Notes under the pieces: model-generated
What the model was told of the DNA's origin: nothing
Databases searched by the model: none
What the model saw: the letters and a program-made list of their open reading frames with translations, nothing else
Shown here: one piece after another, positions 1 to 8,006 of the stretch
How positions within the stretch are numbered: the stretch's first letter is position 1
Layout of the letters: every line of letters starts with the position of its first letter
DNA from: Sporosarcina sp. P34
GTDB taxonomy: Bacteria; Bacillota; Bacilli; Bacillales_A; Planococcaceae
Assembly (NCBI RefSeq): GCF_002743375.1
Contig: NZ_PDZC01000003.1
Span: 124,001-188,000, forward strand
Direction of reading: 5' to 3'
DNA: 64,000 nucleotides
Made by a program: the position numbers and the translations under genes

Positions 1-1
1 G

Positions 2-403
2 AAAGCGAATCATTTAATTGAAATGTACGGTGAAGAAATTCGTCCAGAATCTGTTTTACAAGCGGACTTCGCATTAAATAGTATTTTGTACAGTAACGGA
101 GATATCCATATCCGCTCAAAAGGAGTCTATAATTGTTCTCTTACAGCGCTTCAAGATATTACTATTAAAGGCGTATGTCGTGGCGGGGAAGTCATTGCAG
201 GGAGACATATGGAATTGGATGAAACGGGATCGCCTGCAGGTGTGAAGACATGTATTCAGACAAATGCGGGAGGAATTATACAAATTGGAAAGGCATATCC
301 CGGGACATGGATTCAAATTGGTTCGCAACGCCATGAAATCTTGCATATTCGCCAGCATATAACAGCAAAATTAAATGAGGATGGCCTTTTATCTATTATG
401 TAA
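2..403 (+). CDS. FapA/DUF342-type protein, C-terminal end (5' truncated)
   Basis: The reading frame is open to the left edge of the window, so this is the last 133 residues of a longer protein. The first in-frame ATG is at 23, but it has no ribosome binding site and is unlikely to be the start. The visible part has short beta-strand repeats (SNGDIHIRSKGVYNCSL, DITIKGVCRGGEVIAGRHME) typical of the right-handed beta-helix of DUF342/FapA polymer-type proteins. FapA-like proteins are poorly characterised; some relate to surface or biofilm functions. The family assignment rests on pattern and memory only. It ends about 200 nt before ezrA, which seems to have its own promoter. Confidence 0.5.
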   Translation, partial: KANHLIEMYGEEIRPESVLQADFALNSILYSNGDIHIRSKGVYNCSLTALQDITIKGVCRGGEVIAGRHMELDETGSPAGVKTCIQTNAGGIIQIGKAYPGTWIQIGSQRHEILHIRQHITAKLNEDGLLSIM

Positions 404-528
404 AGGATTAATTCGTCAAATTTACAAAAAGAAAATGTGGGAATACGGGAATTCAACTTGAAATATCCTAAGATCTGATAAAAAGTTCGTAGTTTTTTAA
501 AAAAGATGTGAATAGAAGACGAAAATGC

Positions 529-557
529 TTTAAACATGTTACGATATACGATAATAT
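529..557 (+). promoter_or_regulatory. candidate sigma-A promoter of ezrA
   Basis: A TTTAAA -35 (529-534), a 17-nt spacer and a TAATAT -10 (552-557) lie about 50 nt before the ezrA start. The -35 is a poor match, so this is only a candidate. The rest of 404-608 shows nothing else I can name. Confidence 0.35.
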
Positions 558-608
558 CTAAAGTAGTCACTTTATGCGCGAAGTGTGGGATAGGGGGATC
601 ATAGTGAG

Positions 609-2300
609 ATGATATACGTCATCATTCCATTAGTCATCATCATTGTTCTGACAGTGATGGCATTTCTGTCTAGGCGAAAGCATATACAAGAAATCAGTGA
701 AATGGAACAAGAAAAATTACAAATTCAAAACGAGCCAATATTTGAAGAAATGACGAAAGTAAAGCAGTTGAACATGACTGGCGAAACAGAAGAAATGTTC
801 GAGAGATGGCGCAATAATTGGACAGAAGTAGTAGATGATCGCCTTCATAATGTAGATATGCTTTTACTGGATGCTGAAGGGCAAGTGGATCGTTTCCGCT
901 TTAAGAAAGCAACGGAAACAGAAAAACAGATCCGCGAAATCTTGAACGAATGTGAAAAAGAGATGCGAACGATCTTGCAGGAGCTAAACGAACTGATCGG
1001 CAGCGAAGAAAGAAATCGGTTCGAAATAGAAACGGTAAAAGAACACCACCGTGCCGCGCGCAAAAAGATCTTAGCTCATCAGTACGCATTTGGACCGGCA
1101 GTGGAGTCTTTAGAGAAAGAGTGGGAATCCTTCAATCCACGATTTGAAGAATATGACGCACTTATCGACAACGGCAACTACTTACAAGCGCGTGAAATTG
1201 TGATTGTACTAGGCGCAAAAGAAGAACGCTTTTCGTTTTTACTGGATGAGATTCCTGCATTACTTAATGAGTTGCAGACGAAAATACCTGCGGCTTTGCG
1301 AGAATTGCGTAAAGGAATTATCGAAATGGAAGGTCAGGAGTATTATTTAGGACACCTGAAAATGCCTTCTCGTTTTGAAAAAATCGAACAACAAATTGCA
1401 GATCTTCGCCAGTTATTAGCACGCTTGGATGTGGAAGAAGTAGCAGCGGAAGTGAATGAAATTCATGACGAAATCGAATCATTCTATGATGTATTGGAAG
1501 AGGAAGTTAGTTCCCGTCATTACGTAGATGAGCATTTGGATCAAATGTTGGATCTGTTTGAAGAACTCCAATATGCGATTCCAGACACGATTGAAGAAGT
1601 GAAATTCGTTCAACAAAGTTACCGACTTGATGAAAATGAAGTCATTATTCCACAAATGGCATTGCAAAAATTGAACGCATTGGCGAAACGAATTGAAATA
1701 TTCATCGAACGTCAAGATGCGAAAAACTTGGCATATTCCGCTCAACAAATTGAGTTGCAAGAGCTAGTGGAAGAATTGGATGCCATTTCTGATGCGCATT
1801 CCAAGTTCAGTAATCGTATTAAGAATCTTCGGATTGACGAAAATCTCGTACGTTCCCGCATTGTGACTCTTGCACAGCAACTTCAAATTGCGGATCGTAA
1901 TTTACACCGTGCCAATATCCCGGGAATTCCCGATGATATGGAAGTACAACTTGAAGAAGCAGATGAACAAATCTTCATTGTGAAACAAAGTTTGGAAGAA
2001 GTGCCACTTAATATGGCGTTGGTTGAATCATATGTTGAAAAAGCAGATACAGTAGTCACTGATGTTTGCGCGAAAGCTGCAGATATGATTGAAAATGCAT
2101 TGCTTGTAGAACGAATCATCCAATACGGTAATCGTTACCGTGCATCTCATCCCGACGTTCACACTAAATTGTTGAAAGCTGAAGAGTCCTTCATGCAATG
2201 TCGCTACTTGAGAGCATTGGAAGAAGCAGGTACTGCGGTGGAAGAAGTTGAACCAGGCGCCTTGAAAAAGATTCAAAGTATGATTCAAGTTAAAGTATAA
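609..2300 (+). CDS. ezrA: septation ring formation regulator EzrA
   Basis: EzrA is a membrane-anchored negative regulator of FtsZ ring assembly. It also helps recruit PBP1 and acts with GpsB and SepF at the divisome. The protein has 563 residues, the usual family length. One N-terminal membrane helix (about residues 2-20, IPLVIIIVLTVMAFL) is followed by a charged SRRKH stop-transfer sequence and then almost uninterrupted heptad-rich, Glu/Lys/Leu-rich coiled coil, as in the spectrin-like cytoplasmic domain. The ATG at 609 follows a GGGGG stretch 12 nt upstream. The next gene is nifZ, as near ezrA in B. subtilis. A strong terminator closes the gene. Confidence 0.95.
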   Translation: MIYVIIPLVIIIVLTVMAFLSRRKHIQEISEMEQEKLQIQNEPIFEEMTKVKQLNMTGETEEMFERWRNNWTEVVDDRLHNVDMLLLDAEGQVDRFRFKKATETEKQIREILNECEKEMRTILQELNELIGSEERNRFEIETVKEHHRAARKKILAHQYAFGPAVESLEKEWESFNPRFEEYDALIDNGNYLQAREIVIVLGAKEERFSFLLDEIPALLNELQTKIPAALRELRKGIIEMEGQEYYLGHLKMPSRFEKIEQQIADLRQLLARLDVEEVAAEVNEIHDEIESFYDVLEEEVSSRHYVDEHLDQMLDLFEELQYAIPDTIEEVKFVQQSYRLDENEVIIPQMALQKLNALAKRIEIFIERQDAKNLAYSAQQIELQELVEELDAISDAHSKFSNRIKNLRIDENLVRSRIVTLAQQLQIADRNLHRANIPGIPDDMEVQLEEADEQIFIVKQSLEEVPLNMALVESYVEKADTVVTDVCAKAADMIENALLVERIIQYGNRYRASHPDVHTKLLKAEESFMQCRYLRALEEAGTAVEEVEPGALKKIQSMIQVKV

Positions 2301-2310
2301 TTATATTCCG

Positions 2311-2343
2311 ACAAAGCCACCGGTTTTCCGGTGGCTTTGTTTC
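2311..2343 (+). terminator. Rho-independent terminator after ezrA
   Basis: A perfect 13-bp stem (ACAAAGCCACCGG / CCGGTGGCTTTGT) with a TTTT loop is followed by a short T-containing tail. It starts 10 nt after the ezrA stop codon. Confidence 0.85.
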
Positions 2344-2373
2344 GCTCATTCATATAGAAAGGAGAGAGTACAA

Positions 2374-3507
2374 ATGTATTTTGATCATAGCGCCACAACC
2401 AAGCCGGATGAAAGAGTTCTCCGCACGTTTATGGATGCTTCCGAAACGTATTTTGCCAATCCTGCATCGCTACATGCGGAAGGAAAACGTACAGAAAAAT
2501 TACTGGAACGTGCGCGAACACAACTGCTTGGAACGATCGGACTAGGATTGACAGAAGGAATCTTTACTTCAGGCGGAACAGAATCCAATAATCTTGCCAT
2601 ACTAGGTTATGTATACGCCAACCAACATAAAGGTCGTCATCTAGTTACGACTTGTATCGAACATCCTTCTGTATTGAATGTTTTCAAGGAATTGGAAAAA
2701 CAACACTTCACTGTGGATTATTTAACGGTGGATGAAGAAGGAAGAATTTCATTGGACGAACTTCAAGCGAAGTTGCAAAAAGATACAATTTTAGTTAGTA
2801 TCATGCATGTTAACAATGAAATTGGTACCATCCAGCCGATTGAGGAATGCGCAAAAATCATTCATTCATCTTCACGTGCAATGTTCCATTCCGATTGTGT
2901 GCAAAGCTTTGGGAAACTCTCGCTTACTGATTTTACGGATGGTCCTGATCTTGTTTCATTATCGGCCCATAAAATTTATGGAATAAAAAATAGTGGATTT
3001 CTAGCGTATCGTCACACTATACGACTGCAACCCATGGTTTTTGGTGGTGGACAAGAATATAAATTGCGTAGCGGAACCGTATCGGTGCCACATGCGGCGG
3101 CACTCGCGAAAGCGGCCCGTTTACTTGTAGAAGAAAGAAATATGCAGCAGTTCCAGCAATGGCGCAATGAACTGGTTGCGTTTTTCTCGGAAATAGACGA
3201 ATGCAAAGTATTGGCACCAAACGCAAGTGCACCTTATATACTATCCGTGGCATTTGCACAGATAACAGGGGAGATAGCGATTAACTTCCTCCAACAACGG
3301 GGAATAACCGTCTCGACTTCAAGTGCTTGTTCATCCAAGAATTCGGATGTAAGCCACGTAATTGAAGCGATTCATGTACCTCGAGCGTTGGAAAAAGGAG
3401 TCATTAGAATTAGTTTAGGTAAAAATCAAACAAATGAAGATATTGAACAATTGAAAGTAGCGGTTCGTCAATTAGTCGAGCTAATTAGAAAAGGAGTGGG
3501 GAAATGA
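2374..3507 (+). CDS. nifZ: cysteine desulfurase dedicated to ThiI
   Basis: A PLP-dependent NifS/IscS-type enzyme that removes sulfur from L-cysteine as a persulfide. The 377 residues hold the PLP lysine in SAHK (Lys200), the cofactor-stacking histidine in IEHP (His97) and the catalytic cysteine in SSACS (Cys319). The neighbour matters: in B. subtilis the nifZ product passes sulfur specifically to ThiI for 4-thiouridine in tRNA, and here the stop codon overlaps the thiI start as ATGA. The start follows a GAAAGGAGAG ribosome binding site. An IscS role in general Fe-S assembly is less likely given this coupling. Confidence 0.9.
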   Translation: MYFDHSATTKPDERVLRTFMDASETYFANPASLHAEGKRTEKLLERARTQLLGTIGLGLTEGIFTSGGTESNNLAILGYVYANQHKGRHLVTTCIEHPSVLNVFKELEKQHFTVDYLTVDEEGRISLDELQAKLQKDTILVSIMHVNNEIGTIQPIEECAKIIHSSSRAMFHSDCVQSFGKLSLTDFTDGPDLVSLSAHKIYGIKNSGFLAYRHTIRLQPMVFGGGQEYKLRSGTVSVPHAAALAKAARLLVEERNMQQFQQWRNELVAFFSEIDECKVLAPNASAPYILSVAFAQITGEIAINFLQQRGITVSTSSACSSKNSDVSHVIEAIHVPRALEKGVIRISLGKNQTNEDIEQLKVAVRQLVELIRKGVGK

Positions 3508-4706
3508 ACTGGAATACCATTTTAATTCGATATGGTGAAATGTCGCTAAAAGGCAAGAATAAAAGTAAATTTATACGTAAACTAAAGGCGAATATAAAAG
3601 CCGCTTTGTCCGATTTGGGAACTGTTACGATGCGTGCAGAACGTGACCGGATGTTCATTTATGCAGAAAAACCTGAAGAACTAGATCGTGCTATTGAAAT
3701 ATTGCCGTCGATTTTTGGCATACAATCCTTCAGTCCAATTGTAATTTGCGAACCTACAGTGGAAGATATTAAAGAAACTTCAGTAAAAGTTCTAGGTAAA
3801 ACGGAAACTGCTGGCAAGACATTTAAAGTAGATGTCAAACGTACAGACAAACGCTTCCCACTCAATACCGGAGAATTGCAACAAGAATTGGGTGGTCATG
3901 TATTGAGGGCATTCCCTGATTTGATCGTTCAAATGAAGAAACCCGAAATTTTATTATATGTAGAGATCCAGCAAGAAGCAGCATATATCTCTTCCCACAC
4001 CTATAAAGGCGCAGGTGGCATGCCGGTTGGCTCCAATGGTCATTCATTGCTCTTATTGTCGGGAGGAATCGACAGTCCAGTAGCAGGCTATATGATGATG
4101 AAGCGCGGCGTGTCATTTGATGCCATTCACTTCGCTAGTCCGCCGTTTACGAGCGATTTGGCGTTAGAAAAAGTGGAAGACATTGTCAGGCAACTAACGA
4201 AATTCGGCGCAGTCATTCGCTTGCACGTTATTCCGTTTACGGAGTTGCAACAAGCGATTGTTAAACAAGTACCAAGCAATTTGTCGATGACGACTACAAG
4301 ACGAATGATGATGAAAGTTGCTGAACAAGTACGGAAAGACACGAATTCACTTGGCTTAATCACAGGTGACAGTCTAGGGCAGGTAGCAAGCCAGACGCTT
4401 GAAAGTTTGACGGCTATTAACGAAGTCACGAATACACCCATCTTGCGTCCGCTCATCGCAATGGACAAATTAGAAATCATCCAGATTGCTGAAAAAATTG
4501 GCACGTACGATATTTCTATCCGTCCATATGATGATTGCTGTACCGTATTTACACCACCGAGCAATAAAACGAAGCCGCAAGTTGAAAAAGTGGCGTATTA
4601 CGAAAGCTTCCAGGAGTTTGATGACATGGTGGCAGAAGTCGCAAGCCAACGTGTTACGACGATTCCGAGCAAGCAGACAGAAGAAGACTTCGAAGACTTG
4701 TTGTAA
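3504..4706 (+). CDS. thiI: tRNA 4-thiouridine synthase ThiI (no rhodanese domain)
   Basis: ThiI adenylates U8 of tRNA and inserts sulfur, giving the near-UV-sensitive 4-thiouridine; in some organisms it also serves thiamine synthesis. The 400 residues comprise an N-terminal ferredoxin-like region, a THUMP domain (about 60-165), a GGMPVGS linker (171-177) and the PP-loop pyrophosphatase motif SGGIDS (186-191). The C-terminal rhodanese domain of the E. coli enzyme is absent, as usual in Bacillus. The start overlaps the nifZ stop by 4 nt, which implies translational coupling and co-supply of persulfide. Confidence 0.96.
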   Translation: MNWNTILIRYGEMSLKGKNKSKFIRKLKANIKAALSDLGTVTMRAERDRMFIYAEKPEELDRAIEILPSIFGIQSFSPIVICEPTVEDIKETSVKVLGKTETAGKTFKVDVKRTDKRFPLNTGELQQELGGHVLRAFPDLIVQMKKPEILLYVEIQQEAAYISSHTYKGAGGMPVGSNGHSLLLLSGGIDSPVAGYMMMKRGVSFDAIHFASPPFTSDLALEKVEDIVRQLTKFGAVIRLHVIPFTELQQAIVKQVPSNLSMTTTRRMMMKVAEQVRKDTNSLGLITGDSLGQVASQTLESLTAINEVTNTPILRPLIAMDKLEIIQIAEKIGTYDISIRPYDDCCTVFTPPSNKTKPQVEKVAYYESFQEFDDMVAEVASQRVTTIPSKQTEEDFEDLL

Positions 4707-4731
4707 AGAAAAAATTACCTATCATCTTCCT

Positions 4732-4761
4732 TGCATGATATTTTGAAAAGTGACCATTCTA
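4732..4761 (+). promoter_or_regulatory. sigma-G-type forespore promoter of the SASP gene
   Basis: A TGCATG -35 (fits the GNATR core) and a CATTCTA -10 (fits CATNNTA, 4755-4761) are separated by 17 nt, just before the SASP ribosome binding site. This is the pattern expected for late forespore transcription by sigma-G. The match is by eye. Confidence 0.65.
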
Positions 4762-4783
4762 ATGTCACAAGGAGGTGAACGAC

Positions 4784-4996
4784 ATGCCAAATAGCAACAA
4801 CAACAACAACTCAAACCAATTGTTAGTTCCCGGAGCGCAACAAGCACTTAACCAAATGAAAGAAGAAATTGCTTCTGAATTTGGAGTACAACTTGGACCA
4901 GATGCTTCATCGCGTGCCAACGGATCCGTCGGCGGAGAAATTACAAAGCGATTAGTGCGTCAGGCTCAGTCACAAATGAACAATTCTAATCAGTAA
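4784..4996 (+). CDS. sspA: alpha/beta-type small acid-soluble spore protein (SASP)
   Basis: A 70-residue DNA-binding protein that saturates forespore DNA, holds it in A-like form and protects it from UV and heat; it is degraded by Gpr at germination. The hallmark blocks are visible: [10 protein letters not shown], the Gpr cleavage region [11 protein letters not shown], and [17 protein letters not shown]. The N-terminus is a run of Asn/Ser. The ATG at 4784 is chosen because AAGGAGGTGA lies 7 nt before it; the in-frame GTG at 4775 sits inside that ribosome binding site. It is monocistronic, with its own promoter and terminator. In B. subtilis sspA also lies beside thiI. Confidence 0.95.
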   Translation: MPNSNNNNNSNQLLVPGAQQALNQMKEEIASEFGVQLGPDASSRANGSVGGEITKRLVRQAQSQMNNSNQ

Positions 4997-5009
4997 TCGT
5001 TAGACATGG

Positions 5010-5051
5010 GATGCCCCTAGAAGCTGTAGTGCTTCTTGGGGCATCTTTTTT
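5010..5051 (+). terminator. terminator after the SASP gene
   Basis: A long hairpin (GATGCCCC / GGGGCATC outside, AGAAGC / GCTTCT inside, one T-T mismatch) is followed by six T residues. Confidence 0.9.
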
Positions 5052-5389
5052 AATTGGTTTAAGTTAAAGGAGTGAGTTCAAGTGCTAAATGGAATAGGAT
5101 AAGTAAAGCAATGGTTAGTGTGTGAAAAAGAGTTCGATTATAAACTTATTTAAGTTCAAATTCAAATAACCATAATTCTTACTTCAATGAACAACAATAA
5201 GTTAACCTCATTTTCATTGCAGGGATTTGTGCGTAGGAGGGGCGACTTCCGCAGGAAAGCTTCCCCTCCGAAGTGCAAATCCCACCCAAACAACAGTGCA
5301 AGCTTTATCATTCATTCCAACTAGCATACCGAATAACCTGGTATACTATACGTTTCGTACCAGTATAATGAAGAAAACTATATAAAGTT
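5052..5389. other. gene-free intergenic stretch with an imperfect palindrome
   Basis: No coding frame with a ribosome binding site is visible on either strand apart from a GTG with only six codons near 5081. The stretch holds a large stem-loop (5222-5283, listed separately) and an inverted pair CTGGTA / TACCAG (5338-5343 and 5358-5363) upstream of the mbcS promoter. The role of that pair is unknown. Confidence 0.5.
5222..5283. repeat. imperfect palindromic intergenic element
   Basis: The outer arms GGGATTTG (5222-5229) and CAAATCCC (5276-5283) pair perfectly. The inner arms GGAGGGG (5236-5242) and CCCCTCC (5263-5269) also pair, and TTCC/GGAA closes the tip. No T tract follows, so it is not a typical terminator. 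The central wording (GGGGCGACTTCCGCAGGAAA) recalls dispersed GC-rich intergenic repeats of Bacillus relatives, which suggests a mobile or repeated element. No second identical copy is in the window. Confidence 0.5.
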
Positions 5390-5418
5390 TTGAACTTTCA
5401 CTATTCTTTTTGTATACT
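5390..5418 (+). promoter_or_regulatory. sigma-A promoter of the acyl-CoA synthetase gene
   Basis: TTGAAC (5390-5395), a 17-nt spacer and TATACT (5413-5418). The predicted start site near 5425 rules out the in-frame ATG at 5410 as the translation start. Confidence 0.7.
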
Positions 5419-5448
5419 TGTAGTATTACGCAAAAAGGGGGAATGGAA

Positions 5449-7026
5449 ATGAACCGAGAAGAACTACTTGCGCCCGCTCGCTACAACATTGTTTCGGAAT
5501 TCGAAAAATACGCAACAGGTGATGGAAGAAAAGCATTAATTTATGTAGATACGCAAAATCAAGAACAGCAAGTAACGTATGACGAACTCATCCAAGCGGC
5601 TAACCGTACAGCGAACGTGTTGACATCGAACGGCTTGAAAAAAGGGGATGTAGTGCTGGTCATGGTGCCGCGCATGATTGAAGCGTATGTGACATACATT
5701 GGTGCGCTAAAGGCAGGACTTGTTGTAATCCCTAGTTCTGAAATGCTACGTTCCTCCGAAATTGAATATCGAATTGAACACAGTAACGCAAAAGCGATTA
5801 TTGCATTTGACGCTTTTACTGATCAACTAGAACACGTAGAAAATCTTGAAAAAGTGACAGTCTATATTATCGGTGAAGCAAAAGAAGGGGAAGTCTCCCT
5901 GACTGCACAAGAAAAGAATGCTTCGTCAGAATTTACCGCTTGTGATACTGCTAGTGACGATATGGCGTTTCTGTCGTATACATCTGGTACGACAGGCAAG
6001 CCAAAAGGTGTAGTACATACACATGGCTGGGGATATGCACACTTACGAACGACTGCTCCAAACTGGTTAGGTATAGAGGAACATGATATTGTATGGGCGA
6101 CAGCGGCACCAGGATGGCAGAAGTGGATTTGGACACCGTTCTTATCTGTACTAGGAAGCGGTGCGGTAGGTTTTGTCTATAGCGGTAAATTCGATGTAGA
6201 TAAATACTTGCAGTTCCTGGATGAATACCAAGTCAATGTTCTTTGTTGTACGCCGACTGAATACCGATTTATAGCAAAAGCTAAAAATTTAGATGCGTTT
6301 TCACTAGCCTCTTTGAAAAGTGCTGTCTCAGCAGGAGAACCATTAAATCGTGGTGTCATTGATACTTTCGAAAAGCAGTTTTCGCTTTCTGTTCGTGATG
6401 GATATGGACAAACAGAAAATACGTTGCTTGTCGGTACGATGATTGGAATGGAAGCGCGTCCTGGATCAATGGGGAAACCTACACCGGGAAATATCGTAGA
6501 GGTCATTAATGAGGAAGGTAAACCGGCAGACGTGGGTGTCGTTGGTGATATTGCCGTTCATAAATCAACACCTGCACTGTTTCAAGAGTATTTAAATGAC
6601 CCTGAACGAACGAAGATGCAATTTAGAGGAGAGTATTATATTACCGGGGACCGTGCGAAAAAGGATGAAGACGGCTATTTCTGGTTTGAAGGGCGAGGCG
6701 ATGATATCATTGTGAGCTCGGGTTATACGATTGGTCCGTTCGAAGTGGAAGATGCCTTGATCAAGCATCCTGCGGTTCGGGAGTGTGCGGTAGTAGCAAG
6801 CCCTGATCCAGAACGTGGAAACGTCGTGAAAGCATTTGTCGTCTTGCGCAATGATACAGTAGAATCAACTGAGAAACTCGTAAAAGAGTTACAAAATCAT
6901 GTCAAAGAACTGACGGCCCCTTATAAATATCCTCGTAAGATTGAGTTTTTAGAAGAGTTGCCGAAAACATCTTCAGGAAAAATCATGCGTATTGAGTTGC
7001 GCAAAAAAGAGCAAAATCAAAATTGA
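5449..7026 (+). CDS. mbcS: acyl-CoA synthetase (AMP-forming), MbcS-like
   Basis: An ANL-superfamily enzyme that activates a carboxylic acid to acyl-AMP and then acyl-CoA. In B. subtilis the gene in this position (ytcI/mbcS) activates isobutyrate and 2-methylbutyrate for branched-chain fatty acid synthesis. The protein has 525 residues with the P-loop-like SYTSGTTGKPKG, the YGQTEN adenine motif, the hinge region ITGDRAKKDEDGYFWFEGR and the C-terminal catalytic lysine in PKTSSGKIMR. ATG 5449 is preferred to ATG 5443 because the AAGGGGG ribosome binding site is then 7-8 nt away. The exact acid is inferred from gene position only. Confidence 0.8.
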   Translation: MNREELLAPARYNIVSEFEKYATGDGRKALIYVDTQNQEQQVTYDELIQAANRTANVLTSNGLKKGDVVLVMVPRMIEAYVTYIGALKAGLVVIPSSEMLRSSEIEYRIEHSNAKAIIAFDAFTDQLEHVENLEKVTVYIIGEAKEGEVSLTAQEKNASSEFTACDTASDDMAFLSYTSGTTGKPKGVVHTHGWGYAHLRTTAPNWLGIEEHDIVWATAAPGWQKWIWTPFLSVLGSGAVGFVYSGKFDVDKYLQFLDEYQVNVLCCTPTEYRFIAKAKNLDAFSLASLKSAVSAGEPLNRGVIDTFEKQFSLSVRDGYGQTENTLLVGTMIGMEARPGSMGKPTPGNIVEVINEEGKPADVGVVGDIAVHKSTPALFQEYLNDPERTKMQFRGEYYITGDRAKKDEDGYFWFEGRGDDIIVSSGYTIGPFEVEDALIKHPAVRECAVVASPDPERGNVVKAFVVLRNDTVESTEKLVKELQNHVKELTAPYKYPRKIEFLEELPKTSSGKIMRIELRKKEQNQN

Positions 7027-7043
7027 TGTGATCGTGAGGGGTT

Positions 7044-7093
7044 AAAAAGGACTGTCAAGAGTCGCTTTATTCTGACTATTGACAGTCTTTTTC
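7044..7093. terminator. bidirectional terminator between mbcS and nadK
   Basis: GACTGTCAA (7050-7058) pairs with TTGACAGTC (7079-7087). The stem is preceded by an A run and followed by a T run, so it can end both convergent genes. Confidence 0.85.
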
Positions 7094-7101
7094 GGTTCAT
7101 T

Positions 7102-7902
7102 TCAGAAGAACGTACGTTGGACTTTTTCAAAGAATGAGTTGTCTGGAAGTTTTGCGGTACGAATGACTTTATGGCTTAGTCGTGCTTCTACTTTCCCTAC
7201 TTGTTTGATACCGAGCGCTTCATTGTCTGCTGCAATAGAAGGAAATTCATTGCCTTCTTGTTGGATATTGAGCGTCAATGTTCGTTCATTGCTTAGGATG
7301 ATCGACGTGCCGAGTGTACGGTACCGATTATTATTAACTGATGCGAGCTCTGTCACTTGGAAAGAAGGTAGCCGCGGATCAATTACAGCACCTTTAACAG
7401 ATTTATTATATGCTGTACTACCTGTTGGCGTGGAGATGATCATACCATCGCCAAGAAATGTTTCGAATAATAAGTCGTCAATGTAAATATCCATGACAAA
7501 TGTTCGGATAATAGTAGAACGTATACTGAATTCATTCAGGCATAAGAACGGATTCTGCTCGTTAATCGACACTTCAAGGAGCGGATAATGACGTTCTTCG
7601 ATCGTTGCTTGTTGTAGTGTCTGTATAAGGGAACTAATGTCATCATATTTGAAATCACAATAGACGCCGTGTGCTCCTTTTACAGATGCTCCAAGATATA
7701 GAACATCCTGGCGGAAATCGGTTTTACGAACAGCCTGTAGGAATGTGCCGTCACTGCCGATACTGATGACTACATTGGCTTTCGTATGATCTTCTGTTAG
7801 TTTGAAACCTTCTTTTTTAAGTCGTTGTGTAATCACATGTTTTTTATGGACGGTATCTTCGTCCAAACGGCTAAAGAGAAAAATGGTATGTAGAGAATTC
7901 AT
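7102..7902 (-). CDS. nadK: NAD kinase, NadK2/YtdI type
   Basis: Phosphorylates NAD to NADP in the cytosol. The 266 residues contain the family motifs SDGTFLQAVR, CLNEFSIR (NE motif) and GDGMIISTPTGSTAYNKS, and end in the DNSF.EKVQRTF tail seen in B. subtilis YtdI. The first motif reads GSDGT instead of the nearly universal GGDGT. The start at 7902 follows AAAGGAGA; an upstream in-frame ATG (7944) would add 14 unlikely residues. It diverges from sppA, as ytdI lies beside yteI (sppA) in B. subtilis. Confidence 0.92.
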   Translation of the reverse strand: MNSLHTIFLFSRLDEDTVHKKHVITQRLKKEGFKLTEDHTKANVVISIGSDGTFLQAVRKTDFRQDVLYLGASVKGAHGVYCDFKYDDISSLIQTLQQATIEERHYPLLEVSINEQNPFLCLNEFSIRSTIIRTFVMDIYIDDLLFETFLGDGMIISTPTGSTAYNKSVKGAVIDPRLPSFQVTELASVNNNRYRTLGTSIILSNERTLTLNIQQEGNEFPSIAADNEALGIKQVGKVEARLSHKVIRTAKLPDNSFFEKVQRTFF

Positions 7903-7947
7903 TTGAATCGTCTCCTTTTTCAGATAATAAAGTAATTGTAGCACGAA

Positions 7948-7976
7948 TGAAACATTTGGACGATTAGGAACGTATA
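7948..7976 (+). promoter_or_regulatory. sigma-W-type promoter of sppA-yteJ
   Basis: TGAAAC (7948-7953), a 17-nt spacer and CGTATA (7971-7976), 30 nt before sppA. This is the ECF sigma-W consensus; sppA-yteJ belongs to the sigma-W regulon in B. subtilis. The same sequence and spacing recur at 35759 and 51077 in this window. Confidence 0.75.
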
Positions 7977-8006
7977 AGTAGATGTGAACAAAGGAGGAAA
8001 TATACT

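Noticed and set aside
4127..4564. 145-codon open frame on the minus strand inside thiI
   Set aside because: Shadow of the PP-loop domain of ThiI; no start signal and no family resemblance.
5410..5448. N-terminal extension of the acyl-CoA synthetase from ATG 5410
   Set aside because: The ATG overlaps the promoter spacer and -10, so it would not be in the mRNA.
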